Position numbers and translations under genes: made by a program. A model generated the notes under the pieces. The model saw only the letters and a list, made by a program, of their open reading frames with translations. It did not search any database and was not told the origin of the DNA. A stretch of DNA of 64,000 nt from SZUA-442 sp963753185. GTDB taxonomy: Bacteria; Actinomycetota; Acidimicrobiia; Spongiisociales; UBA5794. Position 1 is the first letter of the stretch. Every line of letters starts with the position of its first letter. Where the stretch lies: contig CAVWBO010000007.1 in the NCBI GenBank assembly GCA_963753185.1, positions 1,116,001 to 1,180,000 of the forward strand, read 5' to 3'. Shown here one piece after another: positions 24,026 through 32,726 of the stretch.

Positions 24026-24693
24026 CGGCGTCGTTCGATCACGTCGCTGATCTCGGCGAGCTTGCCATCCTCGCCTCAGGATGCACCATGTGCGGCCTTG
24101 CCGGGACGCGCACCAACGTCGTTTTCGGCTCAGGGGCTCCTGATGCCGATGTGATGATCGTGGGGGAGGGACCGGGACAGGCCGAGGACGAGCAAGGCGA
24201 GCCGTTCGTCGGCCGATCCGGACAGCTGCTCACCTCCCTGCTCGGCGAGATCGGTCTCGAGCGATCCGAGGTGTACATCGCCAACGTCGTCAAGTGCAGG
24301 CCACCCCGGAATCGGGACCCACGAACAGATGAGATCGACGCGTGCAAGGGGTATCTCCGGCGTCAGATCCAGCTCGTCGACCCGCTGGTGGTCGTGACCG
24401 TGGGGAACTTCTCGACGAAGCTCGCGCTTCGAACCGAGACCGGCATCACGCGGCTGAGGGGAATGGCCTATCCGTGGTGGGGACGATACCTCGTGCCGAC
24501 GTATCACCCAGCGGCAGCCCTGAGGGGCGGCGAACGGGTCACCAACGACATCCGTGCGGACCTACGACTCGTGCGATCGATCATCGACGGTAATCTCAGC
24601 GATGCAACGACCGACGACCCGGCGCGGGAGCCCGATGGTGGGCAGCGCGCGTCGATCGAAGACCAGCTCGATCTGTTCGGCGGCCAGACATGA
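24022..24693 (+). CDS. type 4 (Fe-S) uracil-DNA glycosylase
   Basis: This enzyme removes uracil from DNA for base-excision repair. The 223-residue protein has the [4Fe-4S] ligands C21 and C24 ('CTMCGLAGTRTNVVFG') and C92 and C108 ('VKCRPPRNRDP', 'DACKGYL'). It also has the catalytic-region 'GEGPGQAEDEQGEPFVGRSGQLL' and 'PTYHPAAALR' with the active-site His. The start GTG 24022 overlaps the previous stop (GTGA), and its end overlaps tsaE (ATGA). Confidence 0.93.
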   Translation: MTASFDHVADLGELAILASGCTMCGLAGTRTNVVFGSGAPDADVMIVGEGPGQAEDEQGEPFVGRSGQLLTSLLGEIGLERSEVYIANVVKCRPPRNRDPRTDEIDACKGYLRRQIQLVDPLVVVTVGNFSTKLALRTETGITRLRGMAYPWWGRYLVPTYHPAAALRGGERVTNDIRADLRLVRSIIDGNLSDATTDDPAREPDGGQRASIEDQLDLFGGQT

Positions 24694-25142
24694 ACCTCCA
24701 GATCTCCACCCACTCGCCTGCCGACACCCTCGCGCTCGGCCGCCGCTTCGCGGCCGTTCTCACGGCAGGTGACGTCGTGTTGCTCTCCGGGCGCCTCGGA
24801 TCCGGAAAGACCCTGTTCGCCGCCGGCATCGCCGAGGGCCTGGGGATCACGGAACGCATCACATCGCCGACATTCGTGATCTCACGGATCTATCGAGACG
24901 GCTTCCTGCCCCTCGTCCACGCCGATGTGTACCGACTCGGAACACTGGCTGAGTTCGAGGACCTGGAACTCCCCGATGACGCCGAGGCCGGGGTCCTGCT
25001 CATCGAGTGGGGTGATGCCGTTGCCGCGGGTCTCGGGGATTCCCACCTGGTCGTGCACATCGACGTGGAACGCGAGGAGCGCATCTTCACCTTCATGCCA
25101 CAGGGATCATGGATCGAACGAAGCCTGGAGATGCTCACATGA
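24690..25142 (+). CDS. tsaE: tRNA t6A biosynthesis ATPase TsaE
   Basis: TsaE is the ATPase that turns over the TsaB-TsaD complex making N6-threonylcarbamoyl-adenosine at position 37 of ANN-decoding tRNAs. The 150-residue protein has the P-loop 'LSGRLGSGKT' (residues 32-41), 'SPTFVISRIY', 'HADVYRLG' and 'LIEWGD'. It is the first of four genes joined by 4-base overlaps. Confidence 0.95.
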   Translation: MNLQISTHSPADTLALGRRFAAVLTAGDVVLLSGRLGSGKTLFAAGIAEGLGITERITSPTFVISRIYRDGFLPLVHADVYRLGTLAEFEDLELPDDAEAGVLLIEWGDAVAAGLGDSHLVVHIDVEREERIFTFMPQGSWIERSLEMLT

Positions 25143-25846
25143 GGATCGTCGCGATCGAAACCGCAACGCCCGCGTCTTCCGTCGCGATCGCCGAGGACAG
25201 TGCCATCAAGGGAATGAGCGTCAACGTCGACCGGAGGGGACACGTCGGCTTCCTCATGCCGGCGATCGACTTCATCCTCGGGCAGGCGGGTTGGAAACCG
25301 CGGGACATCGACGTCGTCGCCGTCGACATCGGGCCAGGGCCGTACACGGGGCTGCGAGCGGGGATCGCAACGGCCCAGGCGTTCGCCGCCGCGATCGGCG
25401 CCCCGATGGTCACGACATCGTCCCTCACCGTGATCGCCCTGCGCGCCGCAACCGGGAGACGTCGCATCTGGCCCGTCGTGGACATGCGTCGCGGTCAGTT
25501 CGCCGTCGCGCCATTCCGGCCACTTCCCGGCGGCGTCGCCCCTGATGGTCCCCCCGAGATCATGCGACCCCCTGACTTCAAGGCGCTCCTCGAAGCCGAT
25601 GGCTCCGACTCGCTCGTGGTAGGCGATTGGGGATCCCTCCCCGACACGATGTGGACAGGGCTCCATCGCGTCCGGCGTGGCCGACCGAGATATCCGTCTG
25701 CCGACACCGTGGTCGAGATCGCCGCCATGAAGGTCCGAAGGGACGACCTCACCCCCGCCGATGAGGTGCGGCCCCTCTACATGCGCGAGCCCGACGTCGA
25801 CATCAACTGGACGGCGTTTCGTTCCGAGGGAGCGTGGCCGGAGTGA
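25139..25846 (+). CDS. tsaB: tRNA t6A biosynthesis protein TsaB
   Basis: TsaB is an ASKHA-fold partner of TsaD. The 235-residue protein starts 'MRIVAIETATPASSVAIAE' and has 'VAVDIGPGPYTGLRAGIATAQAFA', split, the family hallmark. ATG 25139 overlaps the tsaE stop (ATGA). The C-terminal third is typically variable. Confidence 0.93.
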   Translation: MRIVAIETATPASSVAIAEDSAIKGMSVNVDRRGHVGFLMPAIDFILGQAGWKPRDIDVVAVDIGPGPYTGLRAGIATAQAFAAAIGAPMVTTSSLTVIALRAATGRRRIWPVVDMRRGQFAVAPFRPLPGGVAPDGPPEIMRPPDFKALLEADGSDSLVVGDWGSLPDTMWTGLHRVRRGRPRYPSADTVVEIAAMKVRRDDLTPADEVRPLYMREPDVDINWTAFRSEGAWPE

Positions 25847-26346
25847 GCGGCACGGAGATCCGAGACATGGAGAGGGTGGACATTCCCGCGGTCGCAGGGC
25901 TCGAAGCCCTGATCTATCCCCAGCCGTGGTCTCCGAAGGTGTTCTTCGACGAGCTTGCGATGGAAGGGCGCGCCTACGTCGTGGCTGTCGATGGCGACGG
26001 CGTGATCATCGGCTACGGGGGACTCCTCCTCGTCGAGAACGACGCCCACATCACCACTGTCGCCGTCGCTCCGGATGCCAGGGGACGCCACGTCGGGACC
26101 CACATCATGCTCGCCCTCGTGGACCGCGCGCTCCGCGCGAAGGCCCGCCATCTGACGCTCGAGGTGAGGATCACGAACGCCGCGGCACAAGCGCTCTACG
26201 AACGGTTCGGGTTCAGTCCCGTCGGTAGGAGGAAGAACTACTACCAGGACGAGGACGCCCTCGTCATGTGGGCGACGGATATCGATACGCAGGACTACGC
26301 GGAGCGCCTTGACAGGATTCGCTCAGCGATGGAGGTCGTGATATGA
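25843..26346 (+). CDS. rimI: [ribosomal protein S18]-alanine N-acetyltransferase
   Basis: RimI acetylates the N-terminal Ala of S18. The 167-residue GNAT protein has 'IRDMERVDIPAVAGLEA', the acetyl-CoA loop 'VAVAPDARGRHVGTHIM' and 'NAAAQALYERFGFSPVGRRKNYY'. Start options are GTG 25834 and GTG 25843; the latter gives the same 4-base GTGA overlap seen at its neighbours and is preferred. Its position between tsaB and tsaD is conserved. Confidence 0.9.
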   Translation: MSGTEIRDMERVDIPAVAGLEALIYPQPWSPKVFFDELAMEGRAYVVAVDGDGVIIGYGGLLLVENDAHITTVAVAPDARGRHVGTHIMLALVDRALRAKARHLTLEVRITNAAAQALYERFGFSPVGRRKNYYQDEDALVMWATDIDTQDYAERLDRIRSAMEVVI

Positions 26347-27356
26347 ACGGACCCCTGGTACTCGGCATCGAGACGAGCTGCGACGAGACCGGTGTCGCCG
26401 TCCTGGAGGGGATGGTCGTGCGGAGCTCCGTCCTCGCATCACAGGTGGAACTCCATGAGCGCTTCGGTGGAGTCGTTCCCGAGGTCGCCGCTCGAGCCCA
26501 CGTGGAGGCGATCAGGCCCCTCGTCCACAGGGCGATGACGTCTGCGGGCATCCACCCTGACGACCTCGATGCGATCGCCGTGACTCGTGGTCCCGGACTG
26601 ATCGGCGCCCTGATGGTCGGATACGCGTTCGGGAAGTCATTGGCGTACAGCCTCGGAACGCCCCTCTACGGGATCGATCACATGGAGGGGCACCTCTACG
26701 CGCCGCGCCTGTCATTCGGCGAATACCAGCCGCCTGCGGTCGTCATACTGGCGAGCGGGGGCCATAGCCAGATCGTCCACGTGAGGGAGTGGGGCGATTA
26801 CGAGATCCTCGGCGGGACGATCGACGACGCCGCGGGGGAGGCGTTCGACAAGCTCGCCCGATTCATGGGCCTCGGCTTCCCCGGCGGCCCTGCGATCGAC
26901 AAGGATTCCGAGACCGGTGATCCCGCCGCCATCGACTTCCCGAGGGCGCTCAGGGACAGGCCGCTCGACTTCTCGTTCTCCGGTCTCAAGACCTCCGTGG
27001 TCACCTACCTCGAGAAGGCTCGGGAGGCGGGAACACTGCCGGAACGATCGGATGTTTCGGCGTCCATCCAGGAAGCGATCGTCGACGTCATCGTCGACAA
27101 GACATTCAACGCCGTCGAGGCGACGGGCGTCCAGATCGTCGGTGGAGGAGGGGGAGTCCTCGCGAATCGTCGGCTGCGCACCCGCCTCGCCGAGGAGGCG
27201 GACCGACGCGGTGTGGGCCTGTTCATCCCGGAGCCTGCGCTGTGCACCGACAATGGGGCGATGATCGCGAGTGTCGGTGTCGACAGGCTGCTTTCGGGAG
27301 CCCTCGGTGACCGCCTGACCGGTGACGTCGACCCCGGTCTGTCGTTGGCACCGTGA
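26343..27356 (+). CDS. tsaD: tRNA N6-adenosine threonylcarbamoyltransferase TsaD
   Basis: TsaD transfers the threonylcarbamoyl group to A37 of tRNA. The 337-residue protein has the metal-binding 'DHMEGHLYA' (H113 and H117), 'IETSCDETGVAVLE', 'VTRGPGLIGALMVG', 'GGTIDDAAGEAFDKLAR' and 'PEPALCTDNGAMIA'. It starts within the rimI stop (ATGA) and its end overlaps the next gene by 4 bases. Confidence 0.97.
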   Translation: MNGPLVLGIETSCDETGVAVLEGMVVRSSVLASQVELHERFGGVVPEVAARAHVEAIRPLVHRAMTSAGIHPDDLDAIAVTRGPGLIGALMVGYAFGKSLAYSLGTPLYGIDHMEGHLYAPRLSFGEYQPPAVVILASGGHSQIVHVREWGDYEILGGTIDDAAGEAFDKLARFMGLGFPGGPAIDKDSETGDPAAIDFPRALRDRPLDFSFSGLKTSVVTYLEKAREAGTLPERSDVSASIQEAIVDVIVDKTFNAVEATGVQIVGGGGGVLANRRLRTRLAEEADRRGVGLFIPEPALCTDNGAMIASVGVDRLLSGALGDRLTGDVDPGLSLAP

Positions 27357-28444
27357 CACCGGGGATCCGCCTCGGAAGGGTCCTCGGGGTCCCGGTCGTC
27401 GCGGACGCCTCCGCGTTCGTGCTGGCGATCCTCTTCGCCGTCGTCGTCCTGATCGACCTCAGGATGTCGCAGATCGGAACGAACGACACAAACTGGCTCG
27501 TCGCACTGATCGCCGGGTGTGCCGTCCTCGCAAGCGTGCTGATCCACGAGGTGAGCCATGTCGTACTCGCCGTCCGTCACGGCCTCGGCGTCCGGGCGAT
27601 TCGGCTCTACCTCTTCGGTGGGTATTCGGTGATCGACGGCAAACCCTCCCCGAGGTCCGAGGTCGAGGTCGCGTTGGCGGGACCCGTTGCCTCGCTGGTG
27701 CTCGGAGCCCTGTGCTGGCTGCTCGCTGCGGCGGCCGGCCCGGACACCGTGGTCGGTACCGCCCTGTTCGCCGTTGCACTCGCAAACCTCGGCATCGGGC
27801 TCTTCAACCTCCTGCCAGGGTTCCCACTCGACGGAGGTCGAGTACTGCGTGGCCTCATTGCCTCCCGGACGGGCGATCGCGTCCGGGCCACACATGTGGT
27901 GTCCGCCATCGGCAGGTGGATCGGCTACGCGGCTGTCGGTGCGGGCGCGGTGATGCTGGTGAGGAGGTCACCTGTCGGCCTGTTCGTACTCGCGGCAGGG
28001 TGGTACCTCGCGGTCACCGCGGCAAGGGCGGGGCGTCGGGAGCAGCTGAGCGCAACGTTCGACGGGATGTTGGTTCGTGACGCGATGCGTGAGACCCCCG
28101 ACGCCGTGCCAGGACGGACGACGGTCGCCTCGATGCTCGATCTCTACGCCCTCGGCCCTCGCCTCCGTTCCTTGCCCGTGGAGGTCGACGGAAGGGTGGT
28201 GGGCGTCATCGGCCAGGACGAGATCGATGAGGTCGCTCCTGCGCGCTGGCCGTCCATGCGTGTGAGGTCGCTCATGGCCGACATCGGACCTGATGACGTG
28301 TTCGAGGCTGATGCACCGCTCGAGTCACTGCTCGTCCGTCCGGCGGGACGCACGCGTCGTGTCGTCGTCACGAGCGACCATGTGGTGGTCGGAATCATCG
28401 AGGGCTCCGATCTCGCGAAGATCCTCCCTGACGGAGTCACCTGA
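27353..28444 (+). CDS. site-2-type M50 metalloprotease with CBS domains
   Basis: This membrane zinc protease of the SpoIVFB/Rip3 type cleaves substrates within the bilayer. The 363-residue protein has 'LIHEVSHVV' (HExxH at residues 65-69) in a hydrophobic segment, and 'NLLPGFPLDGGRVLRG' with the third ligand Asp. It has about six transmembrane spans. A C-terminal pair of CBS-like repeats (residues ~240-360; 'VRDAMRETPDAVPGRTTV', 'VRSLMADIGPDDV') may sense nucleotides. GTG 27353 overlaps the tsaD stop (GTGA). It ends just before the groES operators. Confidence 0.9.
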   Translation: MTPGIRLGRVLGVPVVADASAFVLAILFAVVVLIDLRMSQIGTNDTNWLVALIAGCAVLASVLIHEVSHVVLAVRHGLGVRAIRLYLFGGYSVIDGKPSPRSEVEVALAGPVASLVLGALCWLLAAAAGPDTVVGTALFAVALANLGIGLFNLLPGFPLDGGRVLRGLIASRTGDRVRATHVVSAIGRWIGYAAVGAGAVMLVRRSPVGLFVLAAGWYLAVTAARAGRREQLSATFDGMLVRDAMRETPDAVPGRTTVASMLDLYALGPRLRSLPVEVDGRVVGVIGQDEIDEVAPARWPSMRVRSLMADIGPDDVFEADAPLESLLVRPAGRTRRVVVTSDHVVVGIIEGSDLAKILPDGVT

Positions 28445-28490
28445 GCCTCGGCGACCGCGACCGTTCGTCCAGCACACCCATTTCCGGCAG

Positions 28491-28517
28491 TTGGCACTCG
28501 ACGGACGCGACTGCCAA
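28491..28517 (+). promoter_or_regulatory. CIRCE-like HrcA operator 1 before groES
   Basis: Inverted repeat TTGGCACTC-N9-GACTGCCAA. It matches the CIRCE consensus (TTAGCACTC-N9-GAGTGCTAA) with one change in the left arm and two in the right. The repressor HrcA is expected to bind it. It lies 41 bp upstream of the second copy, about four helical turns. Confidence 0.75.
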
Positions 28518-28526
28518 CGACCGTGG

Positions 28527-28532
28527 TATCCT
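28527..28532 (+). promoter_or_regulatory. possible groES -10 box between the two CIRCE sites
   Basis: TATCCT fits the TANNNT pattern of this genome and lies between the two operators. Binding at either site would block it. No -35 is convincing. Confidence 0.35.
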
Positions 28533-28558
28533 TGGCACTCGTAAGCACCGACTGCTAA
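28532..28558 (+). promoter_or_regulatory. CIRCE HrcA operator 2 before groES
   Basis: Inverted repeat TTGGCACTC-N9-GACTGCTAA, one mismatch per arm to the CIRCE consensus. It ends 22 bases before the groES ATG and therefore would also be present in the mRNA leader. Confidence 0.85.
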
Positions 28559-28580
28559 CTCGACATAGAAGGAGAGTCGG

Positions 28581-28868
28581 ATGGATCTCAAGCCTTTGGG
28601 CGACCGCATCGTCGTGAAGCCCCAAGAGGAAACAGAGGCCAGGACCGCAGGTGGCCTCGTCATCCCTGACACCGCCAAGGAGAAGCCCCAGCTGGGTGAG
28701 GTCCTCGCGGTCGGTCCGGGTGAATTCAAGGACGGGGCCCGTGTCCCCGTCGACGTCAAGGTCGGCGACGTCGTCTTCTACTCGAAGTACGGCGGCACCG
28801 AGGTGAAGCACAGCGGCGAGGACCTCTTGATCCTCTCCAGCCGTGACGTGCTCGCGGTCCTGGGCTAG
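28581..28868 (+). CDS. groES: co-chaperonin GroES
   Basis: GroES is the heptameric lid of the GroEL chamber. The 95-residue protein has 'LKPLGDRIVVKPQEETEARTAGGLVIPDTAKEKPQ' in its N-terminal half (mobile loop around 'TAGGLVIP') and 'KYGGTEVKHSGEDLLIL'. The site GAAGGAG precedes the ATG. It is repressed by HrcA through the two upstream CIRCE elements and co-transcribed with groEL, 12 bases downstream. Confidence 0.98.
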   Translation: MDLKPLGDRIVVKPQEETEARTAGGLVIPDTAKEKPQLGEVLAVGPGEFKDGARVPVDVKVGDVVFYSKYGGTEVKHSGEDLLILSSRDVLAVLG

Positions 28869-28880
28869 GAGGAGTACATC

Positions 28881-30521
28881 ATGGCAGCCAAGGAAATCCA
28901 TTTCGATGACGAGGCGCGACGCGGCCTCCAGGCGGGCGTCGACAAGCTCGCGAACACCGTCAAGGTGACGCTCGGCCCGAAGGGTCGCAACGTCGTATTG
29001 GAGAAGAAGTGGGGCGCCCCCACGATCACGAACGACGGCGTGACGATCGCCAAGGAGATCGAGCTCGACGACCCGTTCGAGAACATGGGCGCACAGCTCG
29101 CAAAGGAAGTCGCGAACAAGACGAACGATGTCGCGGGCGACGGCACGACGACGGCCACGGTCCTCGCCCAGGCGATGGTGACCGATGGGCTCCGTCTCGT
29201 CACCGCGGGTGCGAATCCGATGGAGATGCGTCGGGGGATCGAGGAGGCCGTCAAGGCCGTCGTCGACTCCATCGCGGAACTCGCCATCCCTGTCAGCTCC
29301 GTGGATCGCGACTCGATCGCGTATGTGGCAGCGAACTCCGCCGCCGACTCCGAGATCGGCGGGCACATCGCAGATGCGATGCAGAAGGTCGGGAACGAAG
29401 GCGTCATCACGGTCGAGGACAGCCAGACCTTTGGCGTCGATCTCGAGTTCACCGAGGGAATGCAGTTCGACAAGGGCTACATCTCGCCGTACTTCATCAC
29501 GGATGTGGAGCGCCAGGAAGCGGTCCTCGATGACCCGTACATCCTGATCGCCAACCAGAAGATCGGCTCGGTGCAGGATCTCGTACCCGTACTCGAGAAG
29601 GTCATGCAGACAGGCAAGCCTGTCCTGATCATCGCAGAGGACGTCGAGGGTGAGGCTCTCGCAACCCTCGTCGTGAACAAGATCCGTGGAACGTTCACGT
29701 CGGTTGCCGTGAAGGCTCCCGGATTCGGTGAGCGGCGCAAGGCCCAGCTCCAGGACATCGCGATCCTGACCGGTGCGACCGTGATCTCGGAAGAGGTCGG
29801 TCTCAAGCTCGACGGCACGACCATCGACATGCTCGGCACGGCGCGCAAGGTCGTCATCACCAAGGACAACACCACGGTTGTCGAGGGTGCGGGCTCGCAT
29901 GCTGACGTCACCGCCCGCGTGAAGCAGATCCGCCAGGAGATCGAGAACTCGGACTCCGACTGGGACCGCGAGAAGCTCTCAGAGCGCCTCGCGAAGCTCT
30001 CGGGTGGTGTCGCCGTCATCAAGGTCGGCGCCGCGACCGAGGTCGAGCTCAAGGAGAAGAAGCACCGCATCGAGGACGCCATCCAGGCGACGAGGGCGGC
30101 TGTCGAAGAGGGCATCGTCCCTGGCGGTGGTGTGGCGCTCCTGCGCTCGGCCGCAGCGATCGACAAGCTCCGCGGGAAGAGCGATGACTGGAAGGCCGGT
30201 CGCCAGATCGTCCGGAAGGCGCTCGAGGCCCCCATCCGACAGATTGCGATCAACGCAGGCTATGAAGGTGGTGTCGTCGTCGACAAGGTCAGGTCCGAGA
30301 CCGAGGGCAATGTCGGCTTCAACGCCGCAACGGGCGTGTACGAGGATCTGATCGCGTCTGGCATCATCGATCCTGCGAAGGTGACGCGTTCGACACTGCA
30401 GAACGCAGCGTCGATCGCAGCGCTCGTCGTCACGACAGAGGCGCTCATCGTCGAGAAGCCGGAGCCCGCTCCGGCGATGCCGGGTGGCCATGACCACGGT
30501 GGCGGAGGCATGGACTTCTAG
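28881..30521 (+). CDS. groEL: 60 kDa chaperonin GroEL
   Basis: GroEL is the ATP-driven folding chamber. The 546-residue subunit has 'TLGPKGRNVVLEKKWGAPTI', 'DGTTTATVLAQAM' (ATP-site Asp), 'GGVAVIKVGAATEVELKEKK', and a C-terminus 'GGHDHGGGGMDF', a His-containing version of the GGM tail. That tail is typical of the GroEL2 type paired with groES or standing alone in actinobacteria. A 12-bp-stem terminator follows. Confidence 0.98.
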   Translation: MAAKEIHFDDEARRGLQAGVDKLANTVKVTLGPKGRNVVLEKKWGAPTITNDGVTIAKEIELDDPFENMGAQLAKEVANKTNDVAGDGTTTATVLAQAMVTDGLRLVTAGANPMEMRRGIEEAVKAVVDSIAELAIPVSSVDRDSIAYVAANSAADSEIGGHIADAMQKVGNEGVITVEDSQTFGVDLEFTEGMQFDKGYISPYFITDVERQEAVLDDPYILIANQKIGSVQDLVPVLEKVMQTGKPVLIIAEDVEGEALATLVVNKIRGTFTSVAVKAPGFGERRKAQLQDIAILTGATVISEEVGLKLDGTTIDMLGTARKVVITKDNTTVVEGAGSHADVTARVKQIRQEIENSDSDWDREKLSERLAKLSGGVAVIKVGAATEVELKEKKHRIEDAIQATRAAVEEGIVPGGGVALLRSAAAIDKLRGKSDDWKAGRQIVRKALEAPIRQIAINAGYEGGVVVDKVRSETEGNVGFNAATGVYEDLIASGIIDPAKVTRSTLQNAASIAALVVTTEALIVEKPEPAPAMPGGHDHGGGGMDF

Positions 30522-30550
30522 GAGTCGATTCCCAACCGTCCGATCGACGT

Positions 30551-30578
30551 GAGGGGGGCACCGCGAGGTGCCCCCCTC
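30551..30578 (+). terminator. groESL terminator
   Basis: A perfect 12-bp stem GAGGGGGGCACC/GGTGCCCCCCTC with loop GCGA. No T-run follows. Confidence 0.85.
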
Positions 30579-30677
30579 ACACGTTCGGGAGGGCTTTAGC
30601 CCCGTTTGGATGATTCTCGCCATTACCGGATCCGGTAGTGTTGGGCCCCACAGTGTCTATGAAAGGACTGTTCGGCA

Positions 30678-31049
30678 ATGCCACTTTTCGACATCTTCTG
30701 GGCGATGATCTGGTTCTTCCTCTTCTTCGTCTGGATCTGGCTGCTCATCTCGATCTTCGCAGACATCTTCCGCAGCGAGATGTCAGGATTCGCGAAAGCA
30801 GCGTGGATCATCTTCGTGATCGTCACACCGTTCCTCGGCGTTCTCATCTATCTCATCGCCAACGGCGGAAAGATGCAGGAGCGTTCGATGGAGGCCGCCG
30901 TCGCCCAGCAGAAGGCCCAGCAGGCCTACATCCAGCAGGTCGCCGGCTCTTCGAGCGCGGATGAACTCGCGAAGCTCGCGAAGCTCCACCAGGATGGTGT
31001 GTTGTCAGCAGACGAGTTCGCTGCCCAGAAGGCGAAGCTCCTCGGCTGA
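30678..31049 (+). CDS. SHOCT-domain membrane protein
   Basis: The 123-residue protein has two hydrophobic segments (residues ~7-30 and ~40-62; 'IIFVIVTPFLGVLIYLI'), a Gln-rich helix ('EAAVAQQKAQQAYIQQVAG'), and a C-terminal SHOCT motif ('ELAKLAKLHQDGVLSADEFAAQKAKLL', residues ~96-122). SHOCT is a short oligomerisation or interaction motif often linked to membrane proteins. The site GAAAGGA lies 10 bases before ATG 30678. It has a terminator on each side, so it is a separate unit. Its function is not known. Confidence 0.85.
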   Translation: MPLFDIFWAMIWFFLFFVWIWLLISIFADIFRSEMSGFAKAAWIIFVIVTPFLGVLIYLIANGGKMQERSMEAAVAQQKAQQAYIQQVAGSSSADELAKLAKLHQDGVLSADEFAAQKAKLLG

Positions 31050-31071
31050 TCTCGCATTCGACCGAAGTGCA

Positions 31072-31101
31072 GAACGGGCACCTCTCCGGAGGTGCCCGTT
31101 C
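31072..31101 (+). terminator. bidirectional terminator between SHOCT gene and DUF1876 gene
   Basis: A perfect 13-bp stem GAACGGGCACCTC/GAGGTGCCCGTTC with loop TCCG lies between two convergent genes (SHOCT on plus, DUF1876 on minus), so it can end both transcripts. Confidence 0.85.
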
Positions 31102-31125
31102 CGCGCGACGTCAGCCACCGACGGA

Positions 31126-31374
31126 TCAGGTCGCCAGCGAGTGTGCCCCCTCGATCCGTGCATACGCACGATCCATGAGCTGTTCCTCGAGGGAGCCGAG
31201 CGCCCTCGCCAGGGCGATCTCCTCGCCGATGACGGGCACGCTTCGGTCGGATGGGTTGCGCATCGCCCTCCCCGTCGCGTCGAAGTGGTCGCCACGAAGG
31301 TCCAGGGTCACGTGGACGAGCGTGTTCGCGTCGTCCTCGTCGATCCCGACCTCGATGGTGATGTGCTTGTGCAT
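31126..31374 (-). CDS. DUF1876 domain protein
   Basis: The 82-residue protein 'MHKHITIEVGIDEDDANTLVHVTL..' fits the actinobacterial DUF1876 family (dsRNA-binding-like fold, function unknown). Conserved features are a β-strand with Asp-Glu-Asp acids, then 'ARNPSD'-like 'MRNPSDRSVPVIGEEIALARAL' and a final helix. GGAGG lies 6 bases before ATG 31374; the longer frame start at 31458 has no such site. Confidence 0.8.
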   Translation of the reverse strand: MHKHITIEVGIDEDDANTLVHVTLDLRGDHFDATGRAMRNPSDRSVPVIGEEIALARALGSLEEQLMDRAYARIEGAHSLAT

Positions 31375-31488
31375 GATCGACCTCCGATGACTGGGCCTAC
31401 ACCCATGATCGTCCCGAATCACGCGGGTGACCAGAGGAAATCGCGCAACCTCGTCCACCGTATCGCACGAGCCCCTGGCGGAGGCCCG

Positions 31489-32637
31489 CTAGTAGAGGAA
31501 CATGGGCTTGCCCATGACGTGGCGGATCTTGGGACGGTACTGGTCAGCGTCGTACAGCTCGGCGACGTCGACCCTCTTCACGCCTTCGCTCGTCTCGGTG
31601 ATCGGCACGTTCGTGTAGGTGCCCCCGCGAAGCGCGACCATCCTTCCCGACATGCCCTCGAGTGCGAGGTCCGCAGCCATGTTGGCGTAGTTCGTGGCGA
31701 CCATGAGGTCCAGCGAGTCGGGGTTCCCGGACCGCATCAGGTAACCGACCTGCTGGTAGATGATCCGATGCCCTGTGAGGTCGGTGAGCAGTGATCCCGT
31801 GACCGCACCGATGCCCCCGAGTTTGCGGTGGCCGTACGCGTCCTCGGATCCGGAGAGGACCATTTCCCCCTCCTCCAGCTGTGCCCCCTCGGAGATCGTC
31901 ATCATCGCGTAGTGGGATGAATTGTTTCGCTTGTCCGAGATCAGCATGTCGGCGAGTCGTTCGACGTTGAAGGGGACCTCCGAGATGATCGCCCTGTCAA
32001 CCCCGGAGAGGTAGGCAGTGATCAGGCTCGTCTCACCCGAGTAGCGGCCGAACAGCTCGACCACGGCGATCCGCTCATGGCTGCCCGTGCTCGTCCGGAG
32101 GCTGTGGATGAACTCGACACCCCTCGTGACCGCTGTCGAGAACCCGATGCAGTAATCCGTCCCGTTCACATCGTTGTCCATCGTCTTGGGGACGGCGATC
32201 ACGGGGACACCCTCGTTGTGCAGGCGCAGCCCGTACGAGAGCGTGTCATCTCCCCCGATGGGTATCAGCACATCGACGCCGAGCTTGTCGAGCACCCGCA
32301 GGGAGTGTTCGGTGTAGTCGAAGGGACCGTCACCTTCCGGGGGCTCGCCGAGGAACGACGGAACGTCGGCGCGCGACACCCTTGAAGGGTTCGTCCGACT
32401 CGTGTGGAGGAAGGTCCCTCCGGTGCGATCGACGGTGCGAACATTCGCCGGTGTGAGCGGCATGACGTTCTCAGCGATCGACGCTGCATCGTCCGGGTTC
32501 GTGTTGAGGAGGCCACCCCAACCTCGACGGAATCCGAGTACCTCGTGACCGTCGTGTGCAACGCGGTTCACGACGGCCTTGATGCATGGGTTCAGGCCCG
32601 GGACATCGCCCCCGCCGGTGAGAATGCCGATTCGCAT
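31489..32637 (-). CDS. pfkA: 6-phosphofructokinase, pyrophosphate-type active site
   Basis: This enzyme phosphorylates fructose-6-phosphate. The 382-residue protein has 'ILTGGGDVPGLNP', 'IPIGGDDTLSYG' (residues 126-136) and 'VPKTMDNDVNGTDYCIGF' (149-166). ATP-dependent enzymes have Gly at both discriminating positions (GGDG and PGTIDND in E. coli). Here these are D131 and K151, the residues found in PPi-dependent enzymes. It therefore probably uses pyrophosphate and may act reversibly. The catalytic Asp154 of the TxDND motif is kept. It belongs to the 340-400-residue clade found in actinobacteria. Confidence 0.92.
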   Translation of the reverse strand: MRIGILTGGGDVPGLNPCIKAVVNRVAHDGHEVLGFRRGWGGLLNTNPDDAASIAENVMPLTPANVRTVDRTGGTFLHTSRTNPSRVSRADVPSFLGEPPEGDGPFDYTEHSLRVLDKLGVDVLIPIGGDDTLSYGLRLHNEGVPVIAVPKTMDNDVNGTDYCIGFSTAVTRGVEFIHSLRTSTGSHERIAVVELFGRYSGETSLITAYLSGVDRAIISEVPFNVERLADMLISDKRNNSSHYAMMTISEGAQLEEGEMVLSGSEDAYGHRKLGGIGAVTGSLLTDLTGHRIIYQQVGYLMRSGNPDSLDLMVATNYANMAADLALEGMSGRMVALRGGTYTNVPITETSEGVKRVDVAELYDADQYRPKIRHVMGKPMFLY

Positions 32638-32726
32638 GTGTCGCTCCCTGATGTGGTTCCCTGCACGGCACGATACCGCCGGCAGGGGACTGCCCTGTAC
32701 ACGAGCCGCCTTCGTTCCGGGCCGTA

